Assembly (NCBI RefSeq): GCF_001008165.2
Contig: NZ_CP011452.2
Location: 248,001 to 312,000, forward strand
DNA from: Croceibacterium atlanticum
GTDB taxonomy: Bacteria; Pseudomonadota; Alphaproteobacteria; Sphingomonadales; Sphingomonadaceae
Direction of reading: 5' to 3'
DNA length: 64,000 bases
Each line of letters opens with the position of its first letter. The first letter of the stretch is position 1. The translations under genes and the position numbers were made by a program. The notes below the pieces were generated by a model that was not told the origin of the DNA, made no database searches, and saw only the letters and a program-made list of their open reading frames with translations. Positions 19,581 through 27,991 of this stretch are shown here, in pieces.

Positions 19581-20084
19581 ATGCGCTTTGCCCCCGCTGC
19601 CGCTGCCCTGTCCCTTCTCGTCGCCGTGAGCGCGAGCGTGGGATATGGCGCCGACCGGGATCCCGATCCGCGCGCAGTGACTCTGGCCCAGCAGGGGCGC
19701 AATGCGTTGAATGCGGGCGAAATCCAGTCCGCGATTGACAGTTTCGAGGCGGCTCTGGCCGTCGATCCGGCCTTTACCGATGCCTATGTCTACCTTGCCG
19801 ATGCTGCCCGCCAGCAGGGGCTGCAGGGCAAGGCCATCCGCTATTACCGCGAAGCGCTGGACCGGGAGCCGAAGAATCTCGCCGCGATTTCGGGCGAGGG
19901 CGAAGCGCTGCTGGAAAAGGGTGCGGTGGAAAAGGCACGGCGCAATTTGTCGCAGCTTGAATCGCTGTGCGGCGCAACCTGCGCGGAAACGCAGGAACTG
20001 GCCGCCGCGCTGGAACAGGGCCGGGCTTCTTCCGTGCTCACGGCGGAGGCGGTGACGCCCGAAACGGTCGTCACCCAGAACTGA
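19581..20084 (+). CDS. Exported TPR-repeat protein
   Basis: A 167-residue protein with an N-terminal signal peptide (MRFAPAAAALSLLVAVSASVGYGA) and a TPR array: ALNAGEIQSAIDSFEAALAVDP, AFTDAYVYLADAARQQGLQGKAIRYYREALDREP, then KNLAAISGEGEALLEKGAVEKARRNLSQLESL. A single Cys pair, CGATC, follows the repeats, perhaps a small disulfide. TPR modules mediate protein contacts, and the partner is not indicated. ATG 19581 is preceded by AAGGAG, supporting this start rather than the upstream ATG at 19515. It is on the same strand as rsmB and convergent with rppH, with only 6 bases between. Confidence 0.82.
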   Translation: MRFAPAAAALSLLVAVSASVGYGADRDPDPRAVTLAQQGRNALNAGEIQSAIDSFEAALAVDPAFTDAYVYLADAARQQGLQGKAIRYYREALDREPKNLAAISGEGEALLEKGAVEKARRNLSQLESLCGATCAETQELAAALEQGRASSVLTAEAVTPETVVTQN

Positions 20085-20090
20085 TCCGGC

Positions 20091-20573
20091 TCAGCTCTTT
20101 CCGCGAAAACTGGCGACCACGGCTTCATAAACCGGCTTCTTGAAGGGTACGATCAGTTCCGGCAGCAATTCCGGATCGACCCATTTCCATTCGCAGAATT
20201 CCGGGTGCTCGTGCGCATCCAGGTCGATATCGCCATCTTCGCCGGTGAAGCGCACCAGATACCAGCTTTGCCGCTGGCCGACATAACGCCCGCCCCATAA
20301 CTTGCCCTTCAGATCGTCGGGCAGATCGTAGAACAGCTCGTCCTCCATCCGGTGCAATATATGCAGATGTTCCGGTCTGGCGCCGGTTTCCTCTGCCAGT
20401 TCGCGCATCATGGCGACATCCAGATCCTCGCCCGGATCCACGCCGCCCTGGGGCATCTGCCACCAGTCGCCTTCGCGATTGTCGATCCGTTTGCCGACAA
20501 AGGCATCGCCTTGGCCATTAACGAGCATTACGCCCACGCAGGGGCGGTAAACTTGCGGGTCATGCTGTGTCAT
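20091..20573 (-). CDS. rppH: RNA pyrophosphohydrolase
   Basis: RppH removes pyrophosphate from the 5' triphosphate of transcripts, starting mRNA decay. The 160-residue protein has the start YRPCVGVMLVNGQGDAFVGKR typical of alphaproteobacterial RppH/NudH. The full Nudix box GGVDPGEDLDVAMMRELAEETG (G-x5-E-x7-REUxEExGU) lies at about residues 43-64. Downstream FKKPVYEAVV is the expected C-terminal substrate-contact region. The family length is normal. It is divergent from korA; about 150 bases between them should hold both promoters. Confidence 0.94.
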   Translation of the reverse strand: MTQHDPQVYRPCVGVMLVNGQGDAFVGKRIDNREGDWWQMPQGGVDPGEDLDVAMMRELAEETGARPEHLHILHRMEDELFYDLPDDLKGKLWGGRYVGQRQSWYLVRFTGEDGDIDLDAHEHPEFCEWKWVDPELLPELIVPFKKPVYEAVVASFRGKS

Positions 20574-20721
20574 GGGGGTGAGCTAGGCGATGCGAAGGGG
20601 CATTTCCACGATGCATTCGTACCGGGACAGAAAAACTTGATTGCCGTCTGGCAGTCGGGAACCTAGTTCGCACGCTCTGATAGTAATATGACAGGCGCCT
20701 TGCAGGCCCGTTCAGGATTTG

Positions 20722-22659
20722 ATGATGGCTACCCAAGCGGCCGAACATCCGGCCCAGACTTCCGCACCCGATGCAATGGTCGTCCGTTTTGCGGGCGATA
20801 GCGGCGATGGCATGCAGCTTACCGGCGGGCAGTTCACCCTGTCCACCGCGCTGGCCGGCAATGATCTCGCCACCTTCCCGGATTTCCCGGCGGAAATCCG
20901 CGCGCCGCAAGGCACGTTGTTCGGCGTTTCCGCCTTCCAGATCAATTTCGGCAGCAGGCAGATCAACACTGCCGGCGATGCGCCCGATGTGCTGGTGGCG
21001 ATGAACCCGGCGGCGCTGAAGGTGAACCTTGCCGCGCTGAAGCCCGGCGGGCTGATCATTGCCGATACGGGTGAATTCACGAAGCGGAACCTCGAAAAGG
21101 CGAAATATGACAGCAATCCGATAGAGGATGGCTCGCTCGCCAAATGGGATGTGCTGGCTTTCGATATTTCCGCGCTGACGATCGAGGCGGTCAAGGATTT
21201 CGGCCTTGGCAACAAGGATGCGCTGCGCTGCAAGAACATGTGGACGCTGGGCCTGGCCCTGTGGATGTTCGACCGTGACCGGCAGCCGCTGATCGACTGG
21301 CTGAACCAGAAGTTCAAATCCAAACCCGATATCGCCGCGGCCAATGTCGCCGCGCTCAATGCCGGGCATGCCTATGGCGAAACGGCGGAACTGTCCGGCC
21401 CGCTCAAGCAGACATACATGCCCCCGGTCGAAAGCGAACCGGGCCTTTACCGCACGATCACCGGGGCGGAGAGCGTTTCGCTCGGCCTCGTCGCCGGTGC
21501 GCAGCTGGCCGAATTGCCGATGTTCTTCGGCGGCTATCCGATCACACCTGCCTCCGCGATCCTGCATCACCTGGCGCGGCTGAAGGAATTCGGCGTCACC
21601 ACCTTCCAGGCGGAAGACGAGATTGCCGCGATCTGTTCGGCCATCGGCGCATCCTATGCCGGGCAGCTGGGCGTCACTTCTTCCTCCGGGCCGGGCATCG
21701 CGCTCAAGACCGAAGCGATCGGCCTTGGCATCATGGTCGAACTGCCGCTGGTGATCGTGAACAGCCAGCGCGGCGGCCCGTCCACCGGCCTGCCGACCAA
21801 GACGGAACAGAGCGATCTCTATCAGGCCGTCTATGGCCGCAATGGCGATGCGCCCATGCCGGTCATCGCCGCGCGCAGCCCGGCCGATGCCTTTGAAGTC
21901 GCGATCGAGGCCTGCCGCATCGCCACGCAATATATGACCCCGGTCATGCTGCTGACCGATGGCTATATCGCCAATGCGGCGGAGCCGTGGAAAGTCCCCG
22001 ATCCCGACACGTTCGAGAAATTCCCCGCCAGCTTCCTGGAAGAGAAGAATGACGGCGAAAATCTGCTGCCCTACAAGCGGGACGAGAAGGGCGCCCGTCC
22101 GTGGATCAAGCCGGGCACGCCGGATCTGATGCACCGCATTGGCGGGATCGAGAAGAACGCCCTGACCGGCAATATCGACTATTCGCCGGAGAACCACCAG
22201 GCGATGACCGATGCCCGCAAGGACAAGATCGATAATATCGCGGTGCCCGATCAGGAAGTCGCCTGGGGCGAAGATACGGGTGAACTGGCCGTGGTTGGCT
22301 GGGGTTCCACCTATGGCCCGATCAAGCAGGCGGTCCGCCGCTGGCAGGAAAAGGGCAAGAAGGTCAGCCATATCCATGTCCGCCACATCTGGCCGCTGCC
22401 GAAAAATCTGGGCGAGCTGCTGAACGGTTTCGACAATGTGCTGGTGCCGGAAATGAACACGGGCCAGTTCAAGACCCTGCTGCGCGACCAGTTCCTGATC
22501 GACGCGGAAAGCCTGACCAAGACCAGCGGCCAGCCTTTCCAGATTGCCGAGCTGGAAGCCGAGATCGGCAAATATTTCGACGGCGTCGAGGACAATGAGG
22601 GCGGCGAGGTTCCGCCCAATGACCAGCAATTGCCGAGCACCGGAGCGGTGAACCAATGA
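20722..22659 (+). CDS. korA: 2-oxoacid:acceptor oxidoreductase, alpha subunit (gamma-alpha fusion)
   Basis: KorA forms with KorB a CoA-dependent 2-oxoacid:ferredoxin oxidoreductase, most likely acting on 2-oxoglutarate to make succinyl-CoA and reduced ferredoxin. In this 645-residue type the gamma domain is fused at the N-terminus (FAGDSGDGMQLTGGQFTLST) to the alpha domain, which starts near ITGAESVSLGLVAGAQLAEL. It includes FFGGYPITPASAILHHLAR, TSSSGPGIALKTEAIGLG and the motif RGGPSTGLPTKTEQSDL. There is no 4Fe-4S ferredoxin (delta) domain. The start is one of two adjacent ATGs. The stop overlaps korB as ATGA. Confidence 0.92.
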   Translation: MMATQAAEHPAQTSAPDAMVVRFAGDSGDGMQLTGGQFTLSTALAGNDLATFPDFPAEIRAPQGTLFGVSAFQINFGSRQINTAGDAPDVLVAMNPAALKVNLAALKPGGLIIADTGEFTKRNLEKAKYDSNPIEDGSLAKWDVLAFDISALTIEAVKDFGLGNKDALRCKNMWTLGLALWMFDRDRQPLIDWLNQKFKSKPDIAAANVAALNAGHAYGETAELSGPLKQTYMPPVESEPGLYRTITGAESVSLGLVAGAQLAELPMFFGGYPITPASAILHHLARLKEFGVTTFQAEDEIAAICSAIGASYAGQLGVTSSSGPGIALKTEAIGLGIMVELPLVIVNSQRGGPSTGLPTKTEQSDLYQAVYGRNGDAPMPVIAARSPADAFEVAIEACRIATQYMTPVMLLTDGYIANAAEPWKVPDPDTFEKFPASFLEEKNDGENLLPYKRDEKGARPWIKPGTPDLMHRIGGIEKNALTGNIDYSPENHQAMTDARKDKIDNIAVPDQEVAWGEDTGELAVVGWGSTYGPIKQAVRRWQEKGKKVSHIHVRHIWPLPKNLGELLNGFDNVLVPEMNTGQFKTLLRDQFLIDAESLTKTSGQPFQIAELEAEIGKYFDGVEDNEGGEVPPNDQQLPSTGAVNQ

Positions 22660-23702
22660 ACGACATGACCCCCATCACCACCACGCTGAAGGACTGGGAA
22701 ACCGACCAGGAGGTCCGCTGGTGCCCCGGTTGCGGGGACTATGCGATCCTCAAGGCGGTGCAGCGCACGCTGCCGCAGCTTGGCGCGGATCCGAAGAATA
22801 CCGTCTTCGTGTCCGGCATCGGCTGTTCCAGCCGCTTCCCCTATTACGTGGAAAGCTATGGCTTCCACACGATCCATGGCCGCGCACCGGCCTTTGCCAC
22901 CGGCATCAAGCTGGCCAATCCGGATCTGGATGTCTGGCTGGTCACGGGTGACGGCGATGGCCTGTCCATCGGCGGTAACCATCTGATGCATGTGCTGCGG
23001 CGCAATGTGAACATGCAGATCATGCTGTTCAACAACGAGATTTACGGCCTGACCAAGGGGCAATATTCGCCCACCAGCCGTGAACATACGCGAAGCCCGT
23101 CCACCCCGCTCGGCTCGGTCGATCATCCGGCCAATCCTTGCGCCTTCGCGCTCGGTTCCGGCGCGCGGTTTGTCGGCCGCGGTTTCGACGTGTCCAAGAA
23201 GTTGCCGGACGTGCTCAAGGCCGCCCATGCCCATCAGGGCGCGGCGTTTATCGAGATCTTCCAGAACTGCATCGTCTACAACAAGGACGTGTTCAACGAT
23301 TTCGCCGCGCCCAAGGGGGCGGAAGATCGCCAGCTCTGGCTGGCCGATGGCGAACCCATGCTGTTCGGCAGTGAAAAGACCGGCGGCGTGAAGGGTATCG
23401 CTCTCGACCAGGAAAACCTCTCGCTGAAAGTCGTCGAAGTAGTGGATGGCGATTGGCAGTCTGCCGGCGTGCTGGTGCACAATGCGAAGAACCGCGTACT
23501 GGCGCATATGCTGGTAGAGCTGCCCTTTGGCGAATTCCCCATGCCGATGGGCATCATCTATGATGATCCCGCGCCGACATATGAATCGGCCGTGATCGAG
23601 GAAAAACGCCGTGCCAGCGAAGGCAAGGATACCAGCATCGCCCGGCTTCTGGCCAAGGGCCAGACCTGGACGGTTGGCGGGACGGCGGCCGATCCGGTCT
23701 GA
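22656..23702 (+). CDS. korB: 2-oxoacid:ferredoxin oxidoreductase, beta subunit
   Basis: The thiamine-diphosphate-binding subunit of the KorAB enzyme, 348 residues. VRWCPGCGDYAIL contains the CxxC that with a later cysteine binds a 4Fe-4S cluster; GIGCSSRFPYYV supplies another. The ThDP/magnesium motif is VTGDGDGLSIGGNHLMH, followed by NNEIYGLTKGQYSPTS. It is translationally coupled to korA. Electron flow should go from the 2-oxoacid through ThDP and the cluster to a separate ferredoxin. A GC-rich hairpin follows the stop. Two-subunit KorAB of this kind occurs in aerobes, where it can replace or bypass 2-oxoglutarate dehydrogenase. Confidence 0.94.
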   Translation: MNDMTPITTTLKDWETDQEVRWCPGCGDYAILKAVQRTLPQLGADPKNTVFVSGIGCSSRFPYYVESYGFHTIHGRAPAFATGIKLANPDLDVWLVTGDGDGLSIGGNHLMHVLRRNVNMQIMLFNNEIYGLTKGQYSPTSREHTRSPSTPLGSVDHPANPCAFALGSGARFVGRGFDVSKKLPDVLKAAHAHQGAAFIEIFQNCIVYNKDVFNDFAAPKGAEDRQLWLADGEPMLFGSEKTGGVKGIALDQENLSLKVVEVVDGDWQSAGVLVHNAKNRVLAHMLVELPFGEFPMPMGIIYDDPAPTYESAVIEEKRRASEGKDTSIARLLAKGQTWTVGGTAADPV

Positions 23703-23712
23703 CCGATGCCGG

Positions 23713-23740
23713 GGCGGGGCTGTCCTACACCGGCCCCGCC
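23713..23740 (+). terminator. GC-rich hairpin after korB
   Basis: A perfect 8-bp stem GGCGGGGC/GCCCCGCC with a 12-base loop, starting 10 bases after the korB stop. There is no U-tract, so it may act as an mRNA 3' stabiliser or a weak terminator. Confidence 0.4.
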
Positions 23741-23893
23741 GTGGCAGATACACGGCATGAATTGCCCCGCTTCCCCTTCCTGTCCGCCGCCGATGCATGC
23801 GCGCTGCGGATCGGGTGATTTTGCCTTCAGGACAGTGTTCCAACCGTTCCAGCCGTTTTCCACCTGCGACGAAACGAGGCCGAAGAAGGGCTG

Positions 23894-24877
23894 ATGGACA
23901 ATTTCACGCATAGTCTTGCGGGCTGGGCGCTTGGCCAGACCGGCCTGAAAAGGAAGACCCGCAAGGGGCTGGCCGCGCTGGTGCTGGGCGCCAACATGCC
24001 CGATATCGACGTGTTTTTCAGCTGGGTGCCGTGGGAACCACTGGCCATGCATCGCGGCTTCACCCACGGGCTGGTCGGCGGCGTATTGCTGATGCCGCCA
24101 ATTCTCGCCTGGCTGCTCTGGCTGCTGGACCGCTGGCAATTGCGCCGCGGCGCCAGCTTCAAGAGCGGGCTGGAAATGCGCTTCGGCTGGCTCGTCGCAT
24201 TGTCCTATGCCGGTGCGATTACCCATCCGTTGCTGGACTGGCAGAACAGCTATGCGGTGCAATTGCTCTCGCCCTACAGCGATCTCTGGTTCCACAATGA
24301 TAGCCTGTTCATCATCGACGTGTGGATCTGGTGCGGGCTGGCCTTTGCGATCTGGCTTTCGCGCCGCCGGGAACGGCGCGGCGATGCGCAATGGGGCGTG
24401 CCGCCTGCCATCGCCTTGCTCACAGTGGTCGCCTATATCTCCGCCAATGCGGCGATCACCGGCGCGGCCAAGGCTGCGCCGACCTATGCTGCGCCCTATG
24501 TCACGCCGGACCGGATTTTCGTGACGCCGGAGCCTGTGCTGTTCTGGCGGCGGAACCTGACCTGGAAAAAGGATGGGCACGTCGCCTGGGGCGAATTCGA
24601 CCCGCTGCGAAAATCCGGCGGGCTGCTGTCCTATACCCCGGCAATGCCGGACAATCTTTCCGATCCGCTGGTCCGGCAGGCCATGACCGCCAATGACGAT
24701 GTGGAGGATTTCCTCCAATGGTCGACCATGACAGTCGCAGAAGTGGAGCGGGGCGATTGCACGGCCATTGTTCGCTTTGGCGATGCGCGTTTTGCCGGGC
24801 GGGCCGCTGGCCAGTTTACCAGGACGGTCACTCTTCCACTGTCGGGAACCGGATGCCCCTCTCCCGCGTCTGACTGA
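23894..24877 (+). CDS. YdjM-type membrane-bound metal-dependent hydrolase family protein
   Basis: A 327-residue membrane protein of the YdjM/DUF457 family (membrane-bound metal-dependent hydrolases). The N-terminus MDNFTHSLAGWALGQTGLKR and MPDIDVFFSWVP, AMHRGFTHGLVGG and YAGAITHPLLDW carry the conserved His/Asp residues that would bind metal. Several membrane helices alternate with these motifs (LMPPILAWLLWLLD; IIDVWIWCGLAFAIWL; AIALLTVVAYISANAA). A soluble C-terminal domain of about 120 residues follows. In other bacteria relatives are SOS-linked. Here it sits just upstream of a photolyase gene (2-base gap), which suggests a common transcript and possibly a DNA-damage connection, but the enzyme activity is unproven. 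Confidence 0.8.
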   Translation: MDNFTHSLAGWALGQTGLKRKTRKGLAALVLGANMPDIDVFFSWVPWEPLAMHRGFTHGLVGGVLLMPPILAWLLWLLDRWQLRRGASFKSGLEMRFGWLVALSYAGAITHPLLDWQNSYAVQLLSPYSDLWFHNDSLFIIDVWIWCGLAFAIWLSRRRERRGDAQWGVPPAIALLTVVAYISANAAITGAAKAAPTYAAPYVTPDRIFVTPEPVLFWRRNLTWKKDGHVAWGEFDPLRKSGGLLSYTPAMPDNLSDPLVRQAMTANDDVEDFLQWSTMTVAEVERGDCTAIVRFGDARFAGRAAGQFTRTVTLPLSGTGCPSPASD

Positions 24878-24879
24878 CG

Positions 24880-26262
24880 ATGTCCCTGCCGCAAATAGTA
24901 TGGCTGCGCCGCGATCTGCGGCTGGCCGATCAGCCCGCTTTCCACGCCGCCGCACAGGCCGGGCCGGTTATTCCGGTCTATGTCCTCGATGACGATCGGC
25001 CGGGCGATCATGCAATGGGCGGCGCTTCCCGCTGGTGGCTGCATCATTCGCTCGATGCGCTTTCTCGCGGGCTGGGGCGCCATCATTCGCGCCTGATCCT
25101 GCGGCGCGGCGATTGTGTGGAACAATTGTGCCGGATCGCCGCGGAAACCGGGGCGGGGGCGATCCATGCCATCCGCCATTACGAACCCTGGTGGCAGGAA
25201 GCGGAGAGGGAACTGGCGGGCAAAGTGGATCTAAGTCTGCAGGATGGAAATTACCTGATGCCGCCCGGTGCCGTGCGTACCGGATCGGGCGAGGCGTACA
25301 AGATTTTCACGCCGTTCTACAAAGCGTTGCTGCAACACATGCCGCCCCGCGATCCCTTGCCGGAAGTGAGCCTTTCCAACCCCGAAAGCTGGCCCGAAAG
25401 CGATGATCTGGCGGATTGGGGGCTGCTGCCGGCCGCGCCCGACTGGGCAGGCGGAATGCGCAAGGCATGGGATGTCGGGGAAGACGCCGCGCATGAACGG
25501 CTGGAATTCTTCCTCGATCATGTCGCCGATTATGAGGACGACCGGAACCTGCCTTCTCTGGACGGTTCATCGCGCCTGTCCCCCTATCTCCATTTCGGGG
25601 AGCTTTCGCCGGCGCAGGTCTGGCATGAATTTGACGGGCGCCGGGGGAAGGGGGTGGAAAGCTATCGCCGGGAGATCGTGTGGCGGGATTTTGCGCAGAA
25701 CATCATCTGCCAGTTCCCGGATTATCCGCTGCGCAATTATCGCGAACAGTTCGACAATTTTCCCTGGCGCGACCCCGATAGCGATGACGATGCGGCCGGC
25801 GATCTGCGCGCATGGCAAACGGGCCGCACCGGCTATCCGATCGTGGATGCGGGGATGAGGCAGCTCTGGGCCACGGGCTGGATGCACAACCGGGTGCGCA
25901 TGATTGCGGCCAGTTTCCTCATCAAGCATTTGCTGATCGACTGGCGGCATGGCGAAAGATGGTTCTGGGATACGCTGGTGGATGCCGATTTCGGGAATAA
26001 TGGCACGAACTGGCAATGGGTCAGCGGCACGGGCGTGGACAGCCAGATGTTCGTGCGAATCATGGCCCCGCTTTCGCAGTCGGAGAAATTCGACGCGGCA
26101 GCCTATATTCGCGAATGGGTGCCGGAACTGGCCGATCTTCCTGACGAGGAAATCCACGATCCCGAGGGTTTGCTGCGGCCGGCGGATTATGCGGAAAAGC
26201 TGATAGGGCACCGTGAAGCGCGCGATCGGGCGCTGTCCATTCATGGGGACTGGAAGTCCTGA
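24880..26262 (+). CDS. phrB: Deoxyribodipyrimidine photo-lyase (CPD class I)
   Basis: A 460-residue photolyase that uses blue light and FADH- to split cyclobutane pyrimidine dimers. The N-terminal Rossmann-type antenna domain begins IVWLRRDLRLADQPA. The FAD-binding helical domain has SRLSPYLHFGELSP, then TGYPIVDAGMRQLWATGWMHNRVRM and the conserved WQWVSGTGVDSQ, which contacts FAD and DNA. The tryptophans expected for the electron-transfer chain (WxxxW pattern in RHGERWFWDTLVDADFG) are present. A photolyase rather than a cryptochrome is likely from the preserved active-site pattern. It starts two bases after the upstream membrane hydrolase gene, and a cyclopropane-synthase-type gene follows. 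Confidence 0.95.
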   Translation: MSLPQIVWLRRDLRLADQPAFHAAAQAGPVIPVYVLDDDRPGDHAMGGASRWWLHHSLDALSRGLGRHHSRLILRRGDCVEQLCRIAAETGAGAIHAIRHYEPWWQEAERELAGKVDLSLQDGNYLMPPGAVRTGSGEAYKIFTPFYKALLQHMPPRDPLPEVSLSNPESWPESDDLADWGLLPAAPDWAGGMRKAWDVGEDAAHERLEFFLDHVADYEDDRNLPSLDGSSRLSPYLHFGELSPAQVWHEFDGRRGKGVESYRREIVWRDFAQNIICQFPDYPLRNYREQFDNFPWRDPDSDDDAAGDLRAWQTGRTGYPIVDAGMRQLWATGWMHNRVRMIAASFLIKHLLIDWRHGERWFWDTLVDADFGNNGTNWQWVSGTGVDSQMFVRIMAPLSQSEKFDAAAYIREWVPELADLPDEEIHDPEGLLRPADYAEKLIGHREARDRALSIHGDWKS

Positions 26263-26302
26263 CCGGCTTGCGGCGTCGTGACGTCACGCTAATAAGAAAG
26301 GC

Positions 26303-27538
26303 ATGAGTACACGGAGCGCACATAGGGGGCAGGTGCTGCTCGAAGGGGGGCGCAGGTTCGGATCGATACCGGGCCTGCTCGCACGTGCCTTCGCGCCCGG
26401 GTTTCACAAGATACTCGACCGGATAGATTGCGGGCTGGAAACTGGCCGCATCTGCGCTCAATTGCCCGATGGGGCCACGCGCGAACTGGGCGGCCGTGCC
26501 CCGGGCTTCGAAGCTGAGGTGACGATCATCGACTGGCGTGCTCTTCTGCGGCTCGCGACCGGCGGATCTGTCGGCTGGTATCAGGCGTGGGAGGCGGGCG
26601 AATGGACCAGTCCGGATCCGGTTCCGCTCTTCGCCCTGTTCATGACCAATGGCGAAGCGTTGGGCAATATCGGCCGGGCAAAGGGGCCGTGGCGCTTCGT
26701 TTCACGCCTGCTGCACGGCCTCAACCGCAATACGCGGACGCAGGCGGAAAAGAACATTCAGGCGCATTACGATCTCGGCAATGATTTCTACGGCGCCTGG
26801 CTCGACCCCACGATGAGCTATTCCAGCGCCTATAATTTCTGGGCCGGTGGCCTGGAACAAGGGCAGCGCAACAAGTGGCAGCGCCTGGCGGACCGGCTCG
26901 GCAAGCCGGAAACGCTGCTGGAAATCGGCTGTGGCTGGGGCGCTCTGGCTAATCATTTCGCCGAGGCAGGATCGCAAGTGACGGCGATAAGCCTGTCCGA
27001 TGAACAGCTGGCATGGGCGCGGGATCGCCATCCGGGCGTCGATTTCCGCAAGCAGGATTATCGCGATGTCGATGGCCAGTTCGATGGCATTGTCAGCGTT
27101 GAAATGGTGGAGGCGTTGGGCCGGGAATACTGGCCGACCTTTTTCGATTGCCTCTCGCGTAATCTGAAGCCGGGCGGACGGGCGGCAATCCAGTTCATCG
27201 CCATTCGGGAAGCATTCTTTGATGCCTATGCCGCCAATGCCGATTTCATCCAGGCCTATGTCTTCCCCGGCGGCATGTTGATCAATACCAGCGAGTTCCG
27301 CCGCCTGGCCGAGGAACGGGGGCTGGCCTGGCAGGATCAGGAAGATTTCGGGCTGGATTACGCCGAAACGCTGAAATGCTGGCGCGAAAATTTCAACGAA
27401 GCCGTGAGGCAGAAGCGCCTGCCCGAAGGGTTCGATGCGAATTTCTGCGATCTCTGGCGTTTCTACCTGATGTATTGCGAAGGCGGATTTCGCGGCAATG
27501 GCATCACGGTCAGCCAGGTGACGCTGGTAAAGAGCTGA
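26303..27538 (+). CDS. cfa: Cyclopropane-fatty-acyl-phospholipid synthase-type methyltransferase
   Basis: A 411-residue SAM-dependent methyltransferase of the Cfa/mycolic-acid cyclopropane synthase family, which methylenates unsaturated acyl chains of membrane phospholipids. The N-terminal lipid-binding part contains GGSVGWYQAWEAGEW. The core follows with NIQAHYDLGNDFYGAWLDPTMSYS, the SAM loop LLEIGCGWGALANHFAE, and VSVEMVEALGREYW, ending with the active-site region IQFIAIREAFFDAY and the GFRGNGITVSQVTLVK tail. All expected motifs are present. It follows the photolyase gene by 40 bases on the same strand; in many alphaproteobacteria photolyase and cfa genes sit together, often with light-response genes. 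Confidence 0.88.
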   Translation: MSTRSAHRGQVLLEGGRRFGSIPGLLARAFAPGFHKILDRIDCGLETGRICAQLPDGATRELGGRAPGFEAEVTIIDWRALLRLATGGSVGWYQAWEAGEWTSPDPVPLFALFMTNGEALGNIGRAKGPWRFVSRLLHGLNRNTRTQAEKNIQAHYDLGNDFYGAWLDPTMSYSSAYNFWAGGLEQGQRNKWQRLADRLGKPETLLEIGCGWGALANHFAEAGSQVTAISLSDEQLAWARDRHPGVDFRKQDYRDVDGQFDGIVSVEMVEALGREYWPTFFDCLSRNLKPGGRAAIQFIAIREAFFDAYAANADFIQAYVFPGGMLINTSEFRRLAEERGLAWQDQEDFGLDYAETLKCWRENFNEAVRQKRLPEGFDANFCDLWRFYLMYCEGGFRGNGITVSQVTLVKS

Positions 27539-27542
27539 ATCG

Positions 27543-27887
27543 TCAGACCGCGACCCGGCCGGCGCGGGCCTGTTCGATAATGTGGTCGTGCACGACCGGG
27601 CTCAGCAGGCGGGCAAAAGCGCAACCACAGGCATTGTTTTCCCACCACACGACTTCGGCCTGCAGCGATTCCAGCCCCGGCAAGGTCAGCCAGCATACCG
27701 AACCGGGATGCAGCCGCGTGATGGAGGTTGCCGAAAAGCCCGAAAGGGACAGATCGTTCACCACCGTCTGGAAAGGCCGACCGCCAGAGACGCGCAATCG
27801 CGCAGGAATGGCAACCCTTGTGCGGGGCGCGCTGCGATCTTCCTGCGCGGCAATGCCATAGCTACCAAGTGCGTTTTGCAGGCTCAT
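27543..27887 (-). CDS. PilZ-domain protein (cyclic-di-GMP binding)
   Basis: A single-domain 114-residue PilZ protein. The c-di-GMP motif pair is present: RSAPRTR (R-x3-R) near residue 18, and DLSLSGFSA (D-x-S-x-x-G) near residue 45. This is followed by beta-barrel strands such as WLTLPGLESLQAEVVWWENNACGCAF. Such proteins translate c-di-GMP level into changes in motility, adhesion or exopolysaccharide output. There is no second domain. It is convergent with cfa (4-base gap), and upstream it is separated from the dehydrogenase gene by a strong hairpin. A link to the exopolysaccharide locus starting at 30.8 kb is possible but unsupported beyond proximity. Confidence 0.85.
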   Translation of the reverse strand: MSLQNALGSYGIAAQEDRSAPRTRVAIPARLRVSGGRPFQTVVNDLSLSGFSATSITRLHPGSVCWLTLPGLESLQAEVVWWENNACGCAFARLLSPVVHDHIIEQARAGRVAV

Positions 27888-27915
27888 AGGGCGTTCCAGT
27901 CAGGTGGGTTCCGGA

Positions 27916-27946
27916 CCAAGCATGGCTCCCGCAGGGTCATGCTTGG
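27916..27946 (-). terminator. Strong hairpin between PilZ and dehydrogenase genes
   Basis: Perfect 9-bp arms CCAAGCATG and CATGCTTGG around a 13-base loop that itself contains CCC-gca-GGG. No U-tract follows on either strand. It lies downstream of the purF-dehydrogenase transcript and upstream of the PilZ gene, so it may end the former or regulate the latter. Confidence 0.4.
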
Positions 27947-27991
27947 CGGAAAAAACACTGGAACTGGTTATCGATGGCTTTCCGCCAATGG

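Noticed and set aside
20560-22656. Nearly 700-codon open frame antisense to korA
   Set aside because: It covers the same DNA as the well supported korA gene and shows no family features; treated as a composition artefact.
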